DNA from: Jeotgalicoccus nanhaiensis
GTDB taxonomy: Bacteria; Bacillota; Bacilli; Staphylococcales; Salinicoccaceae
Direction of reading: 5' to 3'
DNA: 64,000 nt
Assembly: GCA_004570955.1 (NCBI GenBank)
Contig: SPPL01000005.1
Location: forward strand, 80,987 to 144,986
Made by a program: the position numbers and the translations under genes. The notes beneath the pieces are model-generated. The model ran no database searches, was not told where the DNA came from, and was given only the letters and a program-made list of their open reading frames with translations. This document shows, piece by piece, positions 26,615 to 34,496 of the stretch (its first letter is position 1; each line of letters opens with the position of its first letter).

Positions 26615-27613
26615 TTATTTTCTGAAAGTTAATGCATATTCTCCTGCGAGTTTAATACATTCTTCCATGCTTTCGCTGGATGCAATATTTTGTCCTGCGA
26701 TATCGAATGCTGTACCGTGATCTACTGAGCTTCTCAGGAAAGGCAAGCCGTTTGTAATCGAAATTGTTTTGTGGAAATCCGTCATTTTCGCTGCGATGTG
26801 CCCCTGATCGTGGTAGAGAGAAATGACTGCATCATAACGTCCGTTAAGTGCTTGGAAGAATACAGAGTCTGCAGGAACCGGTCCTGCGACTTCGTAGCCG
26901 TCTGCCTGTGCACGTTTGATTCCCGGAGTAATTTCATCGATTTCTTCGTTGCCGAATAGTCCGCCTTCTCCGCTGTGAGGGTTTAATCCTGCCACTGCAA
27001 GTTTTGGTGCTTCAACACCAAGTTTAATTAAAGCGTCATACGAACGTTTAATGTAATCGTGCACACGTTCAGCTGTCATCTGGTCAATCGCATCTTTTAC
27101 GGACAAGTGGCGCGTCAGGAAGAATATGCGCAGGCTTTTCACCTGGAACATCGTTAATGGATCGTGCGAATTCGTCAGCTCTTCAAGCATTTCAGTGTGT
27201 CCGATAAACGGCACTTCAGCCGCTTTCAGCGATTCTTTGTTAATCGGTGTTGTTGCCAGTGCATCAACTTTTCCGTCCATAGCGAGTTTAATTGCATATT
27301 CGATGTATTCAAAGGCAGCTTTACCGCATTGTTTTTGAACTTCTCCAAATTGGAAAGTTTCTGTATCGACATTATTTAAATCGATTAGATTGATTGCCTT
27401 GCCTGAAAAGTCCGCTTCTTCGACTTCTTTAATTACGTTTACCGGCAAATCAGTGCCTGTAATTTCCAGTGCCTTATCGATAATTTTTTTATCGCCGACA
27501 ACGATTGAATTTGCCGCTTCAAGCACCTCGCTGTTTAAAAATGATTTCACTGTAATTTCCGGACCAATCCCTGCCGGATCTCCCATTGGTACTGCAATAA
27601 TTGCTTTTGTCAT
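26615..27613 (-). CDS. pdxA2: PdxA2-type 4-phospho-D-threonate/erythronate dehydrogenase
   Basis: A 332-residue PdxA-family metal- and NAD-dependent dehydrogenase. MGDPAGIGPE near the start, GHTEMLEEL (about 136), NPHSGEGGLFGNEE (about 210) and YHDQGHIAAKM (about 265) carry the metal-binding and catalytic residues. PdxA itself acts in vitamin B6 synthesis, but with a DUF1537 kinase, a GntP permease and a DeoR regulator in the same operon this copy fits the PdxA2 group. PdxA2 oxidises and decarboxylates 4-phospho-D-threonate to dihydroxyacetone phosphate. It starts 12 bp after the kinase gene stops. The role comes from established work on this gene set; the exact stereoisomer is inferred. Confidence 0.88.
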   Translation of the reverse strand: MTKAIIAVPMGDPAGIGPEITVKSFLNSEVLEAANSIVVGDKKIIDKALEITGTDLPVNVIKEVEEADFSGKAINLIDLNNVDTETFQFGEVQKQCGKAAFEYIEYAIKLAMDGKVDALATTPINKESLKAAEVPFIGHTEMLEELTNSHDPLTMFQVKSLRIFFLTRHLSVKDAIDQMTAERVHDYIKRSYDALIKLGVEAPKLAVAGLNPHSGEGGLFGNEEIDEITPGIKRAQADGYEVAGPVPADSVFFQALNGRYDAVISLYHDQGHIAAKMTDFHKTISITNGLPFLRSSVDHGTAFDIAGQNIASSESMEECIKLAGEYALTFRK

Positions 27614-27625
27614 ATATAATTCCTC

Positions 27626-28909
27626 CTATTTTGATTTTAAATACTGCACCGCTTCATAGAGTGTGTGCCTGCTGCCGATCATGCCGCCTTTAGTTACCAG
27701 AGGCAGACCTTCATATTTTCCGCCGAGCAGATGGCCGTATGCAATCAGCGGACCAACTTCATCGATCAATTTAATTCCGCTCGCAAGCGTAATACTCGCA
27801 AGTGATGCTGTTACATCACCGCCGCTGACGTAACAGCCTTTAATTTCGTGGTCCGCTTCGTCGAGCAGCCGTTTCGTAATTGTCGCCAGACCGTCGGTAA
27901 TGCGTTTAGCCACACGATCTGGCGTAACACCGTGTGATGCCGCAATTTTTTTAATGTCGATAATAACGAGGTTTTCTTCATTGGTAGTAATAACAACGAC
28001 TTCGTTTTCCTCCATGCGTTCCTTGGCCAGCTTCACGCTTTTCTCGACTTCGTCATGCCAGTTTTTATCAAAGGTTGCAAGTTTGTTAATATCGGGAATA
28101 ACCGGTGTTAATTTCAGTCTGTCGATTAAATACACGAGCTGTCTTTCCGACACTTTCGTTGCACTGCCGACTGTAACGATAATTTTGCGGTCGTCTCCGA
28201 CCTGATCCGCCCGGTATTTAGCATAGAGCGACGTAAACGGTCCCGGATCAATCGGTACAATTTTTTTATCCGTATAACCGCAAAGTGTTTCTGCAATAAA
28301 CTCAATATCGTTATTCGTCACTGCATCGAGAACGATGATCTTATTGCCGTCATCTACCAGTTTTTTAAAGCTGCGGATAAATATATCGCGGTCATCCGTC
28401 ATATCATTAATGGTCAGGACCCCGACTTTACTACTGGTCTGAGAAGAAATAATTTCTGGGACATATGATGTTGTAATTGGAGTAATCGGGTCGTTTGCTG
28501 CATCTGTTTTATGGAGCGGCAGGTTATCGACCAAAAGATAGCCACCGACTGTCACCCTTCCCGAATCCGGAAACGACGGCACAACTACTCCGACTGAATC
28601 CGGTCCGACTGTATCGAGAATCATATCTATTTCAATACCGACGTTGCCGCGGAGCGTAGAGTCAATGCGTTTGCACAGTATGTCTGCGCCCCAGTCTTTC
28701 AGCTTACGAAGAGAGCCGCCGACTCTGTAGTCGAGCACTTTTTTTGAAGCGTAACGGCTGTCTGTATCTACTATGATTGCATCGGTTTCATCATCTTGCA
28801 TTAAATCGTTGTAATGAAAATACGTTGCCGGATGAAAACCATTTTTACTGAGCCGGACACCGGTGGCATTTGCACCGGTTAAATCGTCCGCAATAATTCC
28901 TACTTTCAC
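27626..28909 (-). CDS. dtnK: Four-carbon acid sugar kinase (DUF1537), DtnK-like
   Basis: A 427-residue two-domain kinase of the OtnK/DtnK group. The N-terminal ADDLTGANATG (residues 7-17) binds the sugar acid, the middle CKRIDSTLRGNVG (about 78-90) is typical, and the C-terminal part (GGDVTASL and GGMIGSRHTL) binds nucleotide. It phosphorylates D-threonate or D-erythronate at C4, giving the substrate of the PdxA2 enzyme encoded next. The choice between threonate and erythronate is open; the pairing with PdxA2 favours threonate or a mixed route. Starts 12 bp after the DeoR gene. Confidence 0.88.
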   Translation of the reverse strand: MKVGIIADDLTGANATGVRLSKNGFHPATYFHYNDLMQDDETDAIIVDTDSRYASKKVLDYRVGGSLRKLKDWGADILCKRIDSTLRGNVGIEIDMILDTVGPDSVGVVVPSFPDSGRVTVGGYLLVDNLPLHKTDAANDPITPITTSYVPEIISSQTSSKVGVLTINDMTDDRDIFIRSFKKLVDDGNKIIVLDAVTNNDIEFIAETLCGYTDKKIVPIDPGPFTSLYAKYRADQVGDDRKIIVTVGSATKVSERQLVYLIDRLKLTPVIPDINKLATFDKNWHDEVEKSVKLAKERMEENEVVVITTNEENLVIIDIKKIAASHGVTPDRVAKRITDGLATITKRLLDEADHEIKGCYVSGGDVTASLASITLASGIKLIDEVGPLIAYGHLLGGKYEGLPLVTKGGMIGSRHTLYEAVQYLKSK

Positions 28910-28921
28910 GATTCACCCTCC

Positions 28922-29671
28922 TTATATTACAGCTGTATGTTCAGCAATCCGGTCAAGTTCATTTGGTCCGATATGATCATCTGTAATAATTCCTGTAAAA
29001 TCCTTTAAGTCGCAAATCTTTGAAAATGCAGTATGGCTGAGCTTACTGGAATCCACGACAAGATAAGCTGTCTGGCCGCACTTCATCATTAAACGTTTTA
29101 CCTTTGCCTTTTCAATCGTCGGTGCAAAAATACCTTCATCCACCATCATGGCCTGGGTGCCGACAAAAGAAACATTCACTTTAATGTTGTTCAGCATATC
29201 AATCGTCTGGGCACCGTACATTGAACCGACATTCTGCTGGACAGTTCCGCCCAATATAATCACTTCATGCTGACTGTCGATTAACTCAGCTGCCGCTTTA
29301 ATATCATTCGTAACGATACGTACTGTAAAATCTGCATTTTTTAACAGTTTGCAAATTTCAAGAGTCGTTGTACCGGCATCGAGCAGTATTGTTTCATCCG
29401 GTTTAATGAACTGCATTGCCTTTTTCGCGATCAGCCGTTTCTCTTCTATATTCACAAGCTGCTTCTTTACGAACGGCACTTCATTTAAGAAGGAATCCCT
29501 CAGCAAGATCGAAGTGGACGTTCTGATAATTTGTTCATTTGATTCAAGTTCCTTTAAATCACGGCGTACAGTCATCTCGGAAACATTAAGCTCGGCTGCG
29601 AGCAGCTCTATCGTTACATTGCTGTCCTCAGCTACCCGGTTGACAATATACTGCTGTCTTTTACTCTTCAT
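28922..29671 (-). CDS. DeoR family transcriptional regulator
   Basis: A 249-residue repressor: an N-terminal helix-turn-helix (ELLAAELNVSEMTVRRDLKEL, given here in part, about 18-40) and a C-terminal sugar-phosphate-sensing domain with ILLDAGTTTLEIC. ATG 29671 is preferred since AAGGTG lies six to seven bases upstream; in-frame ATGs at 29677 and 29692 are less well spaced. As first gene of the sugar-acid operon it most likely regulates it, sensing a phosphorylated intermediate. An inverted repeat overlaps the promoter -35. Confidence 0.9.
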   Translation of the reverse strand: MKSKRQQYIVNRVAEDSNVTIELLAAELNVSEMTVRRDLKELESNEQIIRTSTSILLRDSFLNEVPFVKKQLVNIEEKRLIAKKAMQFIKPDETILLDAGTTTLEICKLLKNADFTVRIVTNDIKAAAELIDSQHEVIILGGTVQQNVGSMYGAQTIDMLNNIKVNVSFVGTQAMMVDEGIFAPTIEKAKVKRLMMKCGQTAYLVVDSSKLSHTAFSKICDLKDFTGIITDDHIGPNELDRIAEHTAVI

Positions 29672-29690
29672 ATCCATCACCTTGAGATTC

Positions 29691-29732
29691 ATTATATTGT
29701 TTGTTTTTCACATTGTAAAGAAAATAATGTGA
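29691..29732 (-). promoter_or_regulatory. Promoter and operator of the sugar-acid operon
   Basis: On minus, -35 TTTACA (29714-29719), 17-bp spacer, -10 TATAAT (29691-29696). The inverted repeat TCACATT (29708-29714) / AATGTGA (29726-29732) brackets the -35 with an 11-bp gap and is a good candidate operator for the DeoR protein. Confidence 0.7.
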
Positions 29733-29795
29733 TAATTTAACACCTTTAATTTTATTTTGTTACTTTTTAACATTAAACAGTAATTGGCACAACAA

Positions 29796-29829
29796 AAAAG
29801 TAAAACCCGTCTCTCCGGATTTTACTTTT
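29796..29829 (-). terminator. Terminator after the 133-residue membrane protein
   Basis: AAAAGTAAAA / TTTTACTTTT arms with inner TCCGG-type pairing and a TTTTTTG tail on minus, 15 bp after the stop. Confidence 0.75.
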
Positions 29830-29843
29830 CGCTTCATAATATT

Positions 29844-30245
29844 CTATTTCTTGATAAGCACTCCGTGTTCTTTCAGCCGTGCTGCAGTACTTTTCATGCG
29901 CTCGGTGTCACCCGCTTCTTTCGCTTCATGATATTCACTCAGCAAGTCGGTCACTTCATTCTGCTCACCGTGAATCTTACCGCTTTGAGCTTTATCATCG
30001 TCATATATCATTTCCACCCGGAACGTTACAAACAGCATTATAATCCCGAATATTACTGCAAGTCCGATGCTCGATACTCCAGCGATATTTTCAAGTGTAT
30101 CGTTACTAATTACTTTTTCTGATAAAAACTGCGCGATTTCCGGAATAATAAATCCAACTGCCATTCCCATGAGTACTCTTACCGGATCAAAGTGATATTT
30201 CTTTCTGTCCGGCCGCCTGTTATCTTCTTCTGATTTTAAAAACAT
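29844..30245 (-). CDS. Small membrane protein of unknown function
   Basis: A 133-residue protein with a charged N-terminus, two membrane spans (about 27-45 and 58-78) and a long hydrophilic, highly charged C-terminal tail (about 80-133) that looks helical. ATG at 30245 is used: GAGGAGC lies seven bases upstream, while ATG 30260 lies inside that site. Monocistronic, with its own terminator, between the divergent-free flank of the DeoR operon and the aldehyde dehydrogenase terminator. I recognise no family. Confidence 0.65.
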   Translation of the reverse strand: MFLKSEEDNRRPDRKKYHFDPVRVLMGMAVGFIIPEIAQFLSEKVISNDTLENIAGVSSIGLAVIFGIIMLFVTFRVEMIYDDDKAQSGKIHGEQNEVTDLLSEYHEAKEAGDTERMKSTAARLKEHGVLIKK

Positions 30246-30308
30246 ACTAAAGCTCCTCATATATCTTCCTGCTTAGCATTATACTAAACAAGCTGCCGGA
30301 TTACGCCA

Positions 30309-30343
30309 AAAAAATGCCATTATTTCTAAAAAAATAATGGCAT
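30309..30343 (-). terminator. Terminator after the aldehyde dehydrogenase gene
   Basis: Arms AAATGCCATTATT and AATAATGGCAT with a TTTTTTTGG tail on minus, 15 bp after the stop. Confidence 0.82.
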
Positions 30344-30357
30344 CTTCCTCATTCTAT

Positions 30358-31803
30358 CTATTCATTTTTATACTGCATGTACACAACCTGTGTAACTAAG
30401 AAATCTTCAACACCGTGTTTACCGTCGGTGCCGCCGAGCCCTGACTGTCTCATGCCTGCATGGTAACCCTGGACTGCTTCAAAGTTTTCCCTGTTCACAT
30501 ACGTTTCACCGAACTTCATCTCGTTGATGACTTTCATCGTTTCGTTCATATCATCAGTGTAAAGTGATGATGACAGTCCGTAAATTGTGTCGTTTGCCAT
30601 GTCGATTGCTTCATCGATTGTTTCAAAAGTCGCAATCGGCAAAACGGGCCCGAATATTTCATCGCGCATAATTTTAGAATCATGCGTTACATTCGTTAAA
30701 ATGGTTGGTTCATAGAAGAAACCTTTCTCCATATCCGCTTTCTTCCCGCCGGTAACTGCTTTCGCACCGTCAGCCACTGCTTCATCCACCATGTCAGCGA
30801 CTGTGTTCAAACGGTCTTCATTAATCAGCGGCCCGACTTCAACGTCTTTATCTTCCCGGGGATTGCCGAGTTTTTTCTCTTTAAAAGCTGCAGCAAGCTT
30901 ATCAGTTAATTCTTCTGCGACACTGGAATGTACATAAACACGTTCAGCGTTTGTACAAGCCTGGCCGTTATTAGCGAGTCTCGAGGTCACGAGAGCATTC
31001 ACTGTAAGATCAATGTCTGCATGCTGCGACACGATAACTGGTGCTTTGCCGCCGAGCTCCAGGTTCACTTTTGTAATATTCTGGGCTGCCGCTTCCATCA
31101 CTTTAGTTCCCGCAGTAATACTGCCGGTCATCGTAATCATATCTACATTTTTATGTTTTGCGAGCGCGTTGCCGATTTCAGAACCCGCACCGGTTACCAC
31201 GTTATAGACGCCTGCCGGGATTTCTTTCATCTCATCGACAATTTTTGTGAATTCCATCGTCGTGTTTGGTGTATGCTGACTCGGCTTAAGCACGATTGTA
31301 TTGCCGGTAACGAGGGCAGTCGCCACTTTTCTTGCCAGTATAAATACCGGGAAGTTCCAGGGATTAATCCCTGCCACAACACCGATTGGCTTTTTGTAAA
31401 TTAAAATATTCTCATTGGCTCGGTCGCTCGGCACCACATCACCTTCAATGCGTCTCGCCCATTCCGACATATAGTGGAAATAATCAATCGCAAGATCGAC
31501 TTCACCGCCAGCAAGCTCGTAATCTTTCCCCTGTTCTTCCTGGAGCAGATCGATAAAAGTCTCACGTCTTGCTGCGAGGACATCCCCGAGTTTACGGACG
31601 ATTTTCCCGCGTTCTATATTAGGCGTGAGTTCCCACGCTTTCTGAGCTTTTGCTGCAGCCTGCACCGCCTTGTCTACATCTGCATTCGTCGCTTTCGGAG
31701 TTCGTGAAATTACCGCTTCAGTCGCCGGATTAATCACGTCAATCCAGTCTTTTCCTGTCGAGTCCGTATAGGCGCCATCGATATATAACTGATGCTGAAT
31801 CAA
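30358..31803 (-). CDS. NAD(P)-dependent aldehyde dehydrogenase (AldA-like)
   Basis: A 481-residue enzyme of the aldehyde dehydrogenase superfamily with catalytic Cys283 in NNGQACTNAE, general base Glu249 in LELGGKAP and the oxyanion Asn149 in INPWNFP. Length and motifs fit the lactaldehyde/glycolaldehyde/succinate-semialdehyde group; staphylococcal AldA is a relative. The specific aldehyde is not resolvable. The GAGGAGATTTTTTG site is close to the ATG at 31803. Own terminator; probably a single-gene unit. Confidence 0.9.
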   Translation of the reverse strand: MIQHQLYIDGAYTDSTGKDWIDVINPATEAVISRTPKATNADVDKAVQAAAKAQKAWELTPNIERGKIVRKLGDVLAARRETFIDLLQEEQGKDYELAGGEVDLAIDYFHYMSEWARRIEGDVVPSDRANENILIYKKPIGVVAGINPWNFPVFILARKVATALVTGNTIVLKPSQHTPNTTMEFTKIVDEMKEIPAGVYNVVTGAGSEIGNALAKHKNVDMITMTGSITAGTKVMEAAAQNITKVNLELGGKAPVIVSQHADIDLTVNALVTSRLANNGQACTNAERVYVHSSVAEELTDKLAAAFKEKKLGNPREDKDVEVGPLINEDRLNTVADMVDEAVADGAKAVTGGKKADMEKGFFYEPTILTNVTHDSKIMRDEIFGPVLPIATFETIDEAIDMANDTIYGLSSSLYTDDMNETMKVINEMKFGETYVNRENFEAVQGYHAGMRQSGLGGTDGKHGVEDFLVTQVVYMQYKNE

Positions 31804-31875
31804 AAAATCTCCTCCTAAATTATGTTACTCATAATCTTCCCTTTATATTTCCGGTAAAACTTTACTGATCTCTAG

Positions 31876-32514
31876 TTATTCTTTCTCGGCAACGACTGTA
31901 AAACGTTCATTTACATGTTCCGCATTTTCAGCTTCATCGATGACTGCGATTGCAAAGTCAGCGTAGCTGATGTAGCTCTCTTCCGACTTGTTCACAAGCA
32001 GCACGTCTGCACCTGTTTCATATGCTCCCGTCCGTTTTCCTTCGGCATCAAATTCTGCTGACGGACTGATAAAGGTCCATTTTAGGTTTGTTGTCTGCTC
32101 TAGTTCTTCCAGGTTTTCACTCTGTCCGCCCGCAGTCGGTTTAAAGATATCCGGGAAGTTCGGTGTATCGATAACTTTCATCGTTCTGCTGTCATCGACA
32201 TACAAACTGCCGGCACCGCCGACAACAATCAGACGGATGCCAGTGCCGGAAAGCGCATTAATCAGCACCCGGCCCGCTTCAACGTGTGCATCTTTCTCAC
32301 CAAGCGGAGCACCGAAGGCGTTTACGACGACATCCAGTCCTTTAAAATCTTCTGTCCATGTATCATGTACATCTTTCTCTATTACTTTCACATTATCATT
32401 ATTTAACTTCGAAGCATTTCTGACAATCGCAGTGACCTCATGTCCTCTTCTGACCGCTTCATCTAATATTAAACTGCCGGCCTTACCCGTTGCGCCTACG
32501 ATTCCTATTTTCAT
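31876..32514 (-). CDS. NAD(P)H-binding Rossmann protein (atypical SDR)
   Basis: A 212-residue single-domain protein starting MKIGIVGATGKAGS, a GxxGxxG dinucleotide motif, and continuing as a NmrA/BVR-B-like fold with FGAPLGEKDAHVEAGRVLI and VGGAGSLYVD. Such proteins reduce flavins or quinones or sense the NADP pool; activity here is unknown. A GGAGGG site precedes it. A related but different Rossmann protein is encoded at 51549-52169. Divergent from the ybaK gene. Confidence 0.82.
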   Translation of the reverse strand: MKIGIVGATGKAGSLILDEAVRRGHEVTAIVRNASKLNNDNVKVIEKDVHDTWTEDFKGLDVVVNAFGAPLGEKDAHVEAGRVLINALSGTGIRLIVVGGAGSLYVDDSRTMKVIDTPNFPDIFKPTAGGQSENLEELEQTTNLKWTFISPSAEFDAEGKRTGAYETGADVLLVNKSEESYISYADFAIAVIDEAENAEHVNERFTVVAEKE

Positions 32515-32614
32515 TAAAAACCCTCCGGTTATGTTATGATTTTAAATACTATCTATGTATACCCTGCACTTACTTTTTGAAACTATACTTTTTACTGATT
32601 AGGAGAGCAGCTAT

Positions 32615-33088
32615 ATGAAGAAAAAGAAAATCCAAAAAACAAATGCCATGCGCGTACTTGAGAATAACAAAATCAGCTACGAAGTGCATGAATATCCCTG
32701 GAATGAAGATCATACAGATGAGGAGAACGCGGGGGTGCCGTTCGACAAAATTTATAAAACCCTTGTTGCTGTCGGCAATAATACAGGAGTGCTTGTCGGC
32801 TGTATTCCTTCTTCAACCGAGCTCGATTTAAAGAAATTTGCCAAAGCGAGCGGCAACAAAAAAGTCGATATGCTTCATATGAAAGATCTTGAGAGAACGA
32901 CAGGCTATATCCGCGGCGGCTGTTCGCCTGTCGGCATGAAAAAACTGTTTCCGACTTATATCGGAGCACAAGCAGAAATGATGGAGACAGTTGTCGTCTC
33001 TGCTGGAAAGCGCGGCATGCAGATGGAACTTGCTCCTGATGATTTACTGCAAGTCACCGCAGGTAATTTTGCTGATATTACAGAATAA
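32615..33088 (+). CDS. ybaK: Cys-tRNA(Pro)/Cys-tRNA(Cys) deacylase YbaK
   Basis: A 157-residue YbaK/EbsC-fold protein. Conserved parts are KTLVAVGN (Lys of the catalytic site), GCIPSSTELDLKKFAKA and GYIRGGCSPVGMKK. It edits mischarged Cys-tRNA(Pro). An AGGAGAG site lies eight bases before the ATG. It stands alone, divergent from the Rossmann gene and convergent with CtaG. Confidence 0.92.
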   Translation: MKKKKIQKTNAMRVLENNKISYEVHEYPWNEDHTDEENAGVPFDKIYKTLVAVGNNTGVLVGCIPSSTELDLKKFAKASGNKKVDMLHMKDLERTTGYIRGGCSPVGMKKLFPTYIGAQAEMMETVVVSAGKRGMQMELAPDDLLQVTAGNFADITE

Positions 33089-33092
33089 AATT

Positions 33093-33122
33093 GAGCTCTG
33101 ACCAAAAAGAAGGTCAGAGCTC
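33093..33122. terminator. Bidirectional terminator between ybaK and the CtaG gene
   Basis: Perfect arms GAGCTCTGACC and GGTCAGAGCTC with an eight-base loop, followed by TTTGTT on plus. Confidence 0.85.
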
Positions 33123-33130
33123 TTTGTTAT

Positions 33131-33907
33131 CTAAGAAAATTTTAATGAACGAGTATGCTCTCTTCCTGCAGCCTTATACCACTGCCAGCATAAGATAATT
33201 ATCAGTGCGAGGTCAACGATGTCGCCGCCGTAGTACATCAGCATTGCACCTGCTTCACCATCCTCTCGTGCTATGCCAGCCGGAGGTGAAGCGTATATCA
33301 TCTTGGATAGTATTTTATGAAAACCAAGGGCCGCAATCAGGACTGCAGCACGGTATAAAAATGTGTAACGGTGAGTAACAATATCGATATAAATTATCGA
33401 CATCGTAAAAAGATAGCCCGCGAGAAAAACATGAAGATGAATAAGCGCAAACAAGAGTACAGATGAGTGCATAATTTCAAATAATCCTGTTTTATAAATA
33501 AGAAATAAGCCGCCGATATTTAATATAGAAGCGACAATTGGATTGCTGATAAATTGAACATACTTCAAATTCAGAATTTTACTCAGTTTTCTTGCATTGG
33601 CTACTTTCAGAGTTCTCATCAAGAGAGTCATCGGTTTACCATGCAGTATAAGAAGCGGTCCAAGCATACCGAGCAGCAGATGCCCCAGCATATGGACAGT
33701 GAAATCCATATGGGACAAACGCGCCAGCGGACCTGTCAGCGCAGCAGCTGAAAGAATCACACCTGCTGCAAACAGGATATACCTGCTCCATTTCCATTTT
33801 TGATGTTCTTTTCCGGAAGCATACATGGCTGCAGGGTAAAGTACTAAGGCAGCCACCGCGAGCGCGGCGACGATAATTTCAAGAATTAAAAAATGCGTCA
33901 TATTCAT
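33131..33907 (-). CDS. ctaG: Cytochrome c oxidase assembly protein, CtaG type (caa3)
   Basis: A 258-residue protein with seven predicted spans. The caa3-CtaG pattern includes HMLGHLLLGMLGPLLILHGKP (given in part) and HLHVFLAGYLF with conserved His residues that probably bind copper. ATG 33907 has AAGG nine bases upstream; ATG 33916 abuts that site. It is paired (11 bp) with the DUF2243 gene and belongs to respiratory-oxidase assembly; the oxidase genes are not in the window. Confidence 0.88.
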   Translation of the reverse strand: MNMTHFLILEIIVAALAVAALVLYPAAMYASGKEHQKWKWSRYILFAAGVILSAAALTGPLARLSHMDFTVHMLGHLLLGMLGPLLILHGKPMTLLMRTLKVANARKLSKILNLKYVQFISNPIVASILNIGGLFLIYKTGLFEIMHSSVLLFALIHLHVFLAGYLFTMSIIYIDIVTHRYTFLYRAAVLIAALGFHKILSKMIYASPPAGIAREDGEAGAMLMYYGGDIVDLALIIILCWQWYKAAGREHTRSLKFS

Positions 33908-33918
33908 GTGATGCATCC

Positions 33919-34380
33919 TTAATTACCTGCGCTTTCGCGTTTTGACTTGTAAATTATTACAATCCCTGTAATTAAGAAAATTGCACCTGCGATATTCCAG
34001 GCTAAATCATACGGCAGTATATTAACGTCATAGCGTACCTGGTGAATACGGAGCAGTTTGTGGTTTATAATGCCGTCGAACAGCTGGAAAATACCGAGTC
34101 CGGTAAATATTCCTCCTATCCACCGCCGTTTGTGCATTTCTTTTTTCCGGCGTGAATCCGCAAACATAAAGAAGCCGATCACGAGGGCAAATAAGGCGAA
34201 TGAATTGAGCAGGCCGTCAGACAAAATACCGATAAATGTCGTCGAATGATCGTAAAAGTGATGCCACTGAAGAAGCTGGTGAAAAATAATTTCATCGACG
34301 AGCGCCATTAAGCCGATTCCTAAAAAAATACCTGACCATATGTTTTTACTCCGATGCGAATCAATGTTTTGATGAGCCAT
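33919..34380 (-). CDS. DUF2243 membrane protein
   Basis: A 153-residue protein with four spans. DUF2243 features are GIGLMALVDEIIFHQLLQWHHFYD (given here in shortened form) near residues 20-45 and FQLFDGIINHKLLRIHQVRY near 95-115; the conserved His residues suggest metal binding. ATG 34380 is chosen, with GAGGA seven bases upstream, rather than the longer frame opening at 34491. The DUF2243-CtaG pairing is common among Gram-positive bacteria and points to oxidase assembly. Biochemical role unknown. Confidence 0.85.
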   Translation of the reverse strand: MAHQNIDSHRSKNIWSGIFLGIGLMALVDEIIFHQLLQWHHFYDHSTTFIGILSDGLLNSFALFALVIGFFMFADSRRKKEMHKRRWIGGIFTGLGIFQLFDGIINHKLLRIHQVRYDVNILPYDLAWNIAGAIFLITGIVIIYKSKRESAGN

Positions 34381-34452
34381 AGACATTCCTCTTTCGCATA
34401 AATATTTATATATAAAATACCCCGGCACTGTATGTATTAACCCGTATAAACA

Positions 34453-34488
34453 AAAAAACCTTAAATCCTGAGTGGATTTAAGGTTTTT
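34453..34488 (-). terminator. Terminator after clpE
   Basis: AAAAACCTTAAATCC / GGATTTAAGGTTTTT with loop TGAGT, nine bases after the clpE stop. Confidence 0.85.
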
Positions 34489-34496
34489 CATTTATA

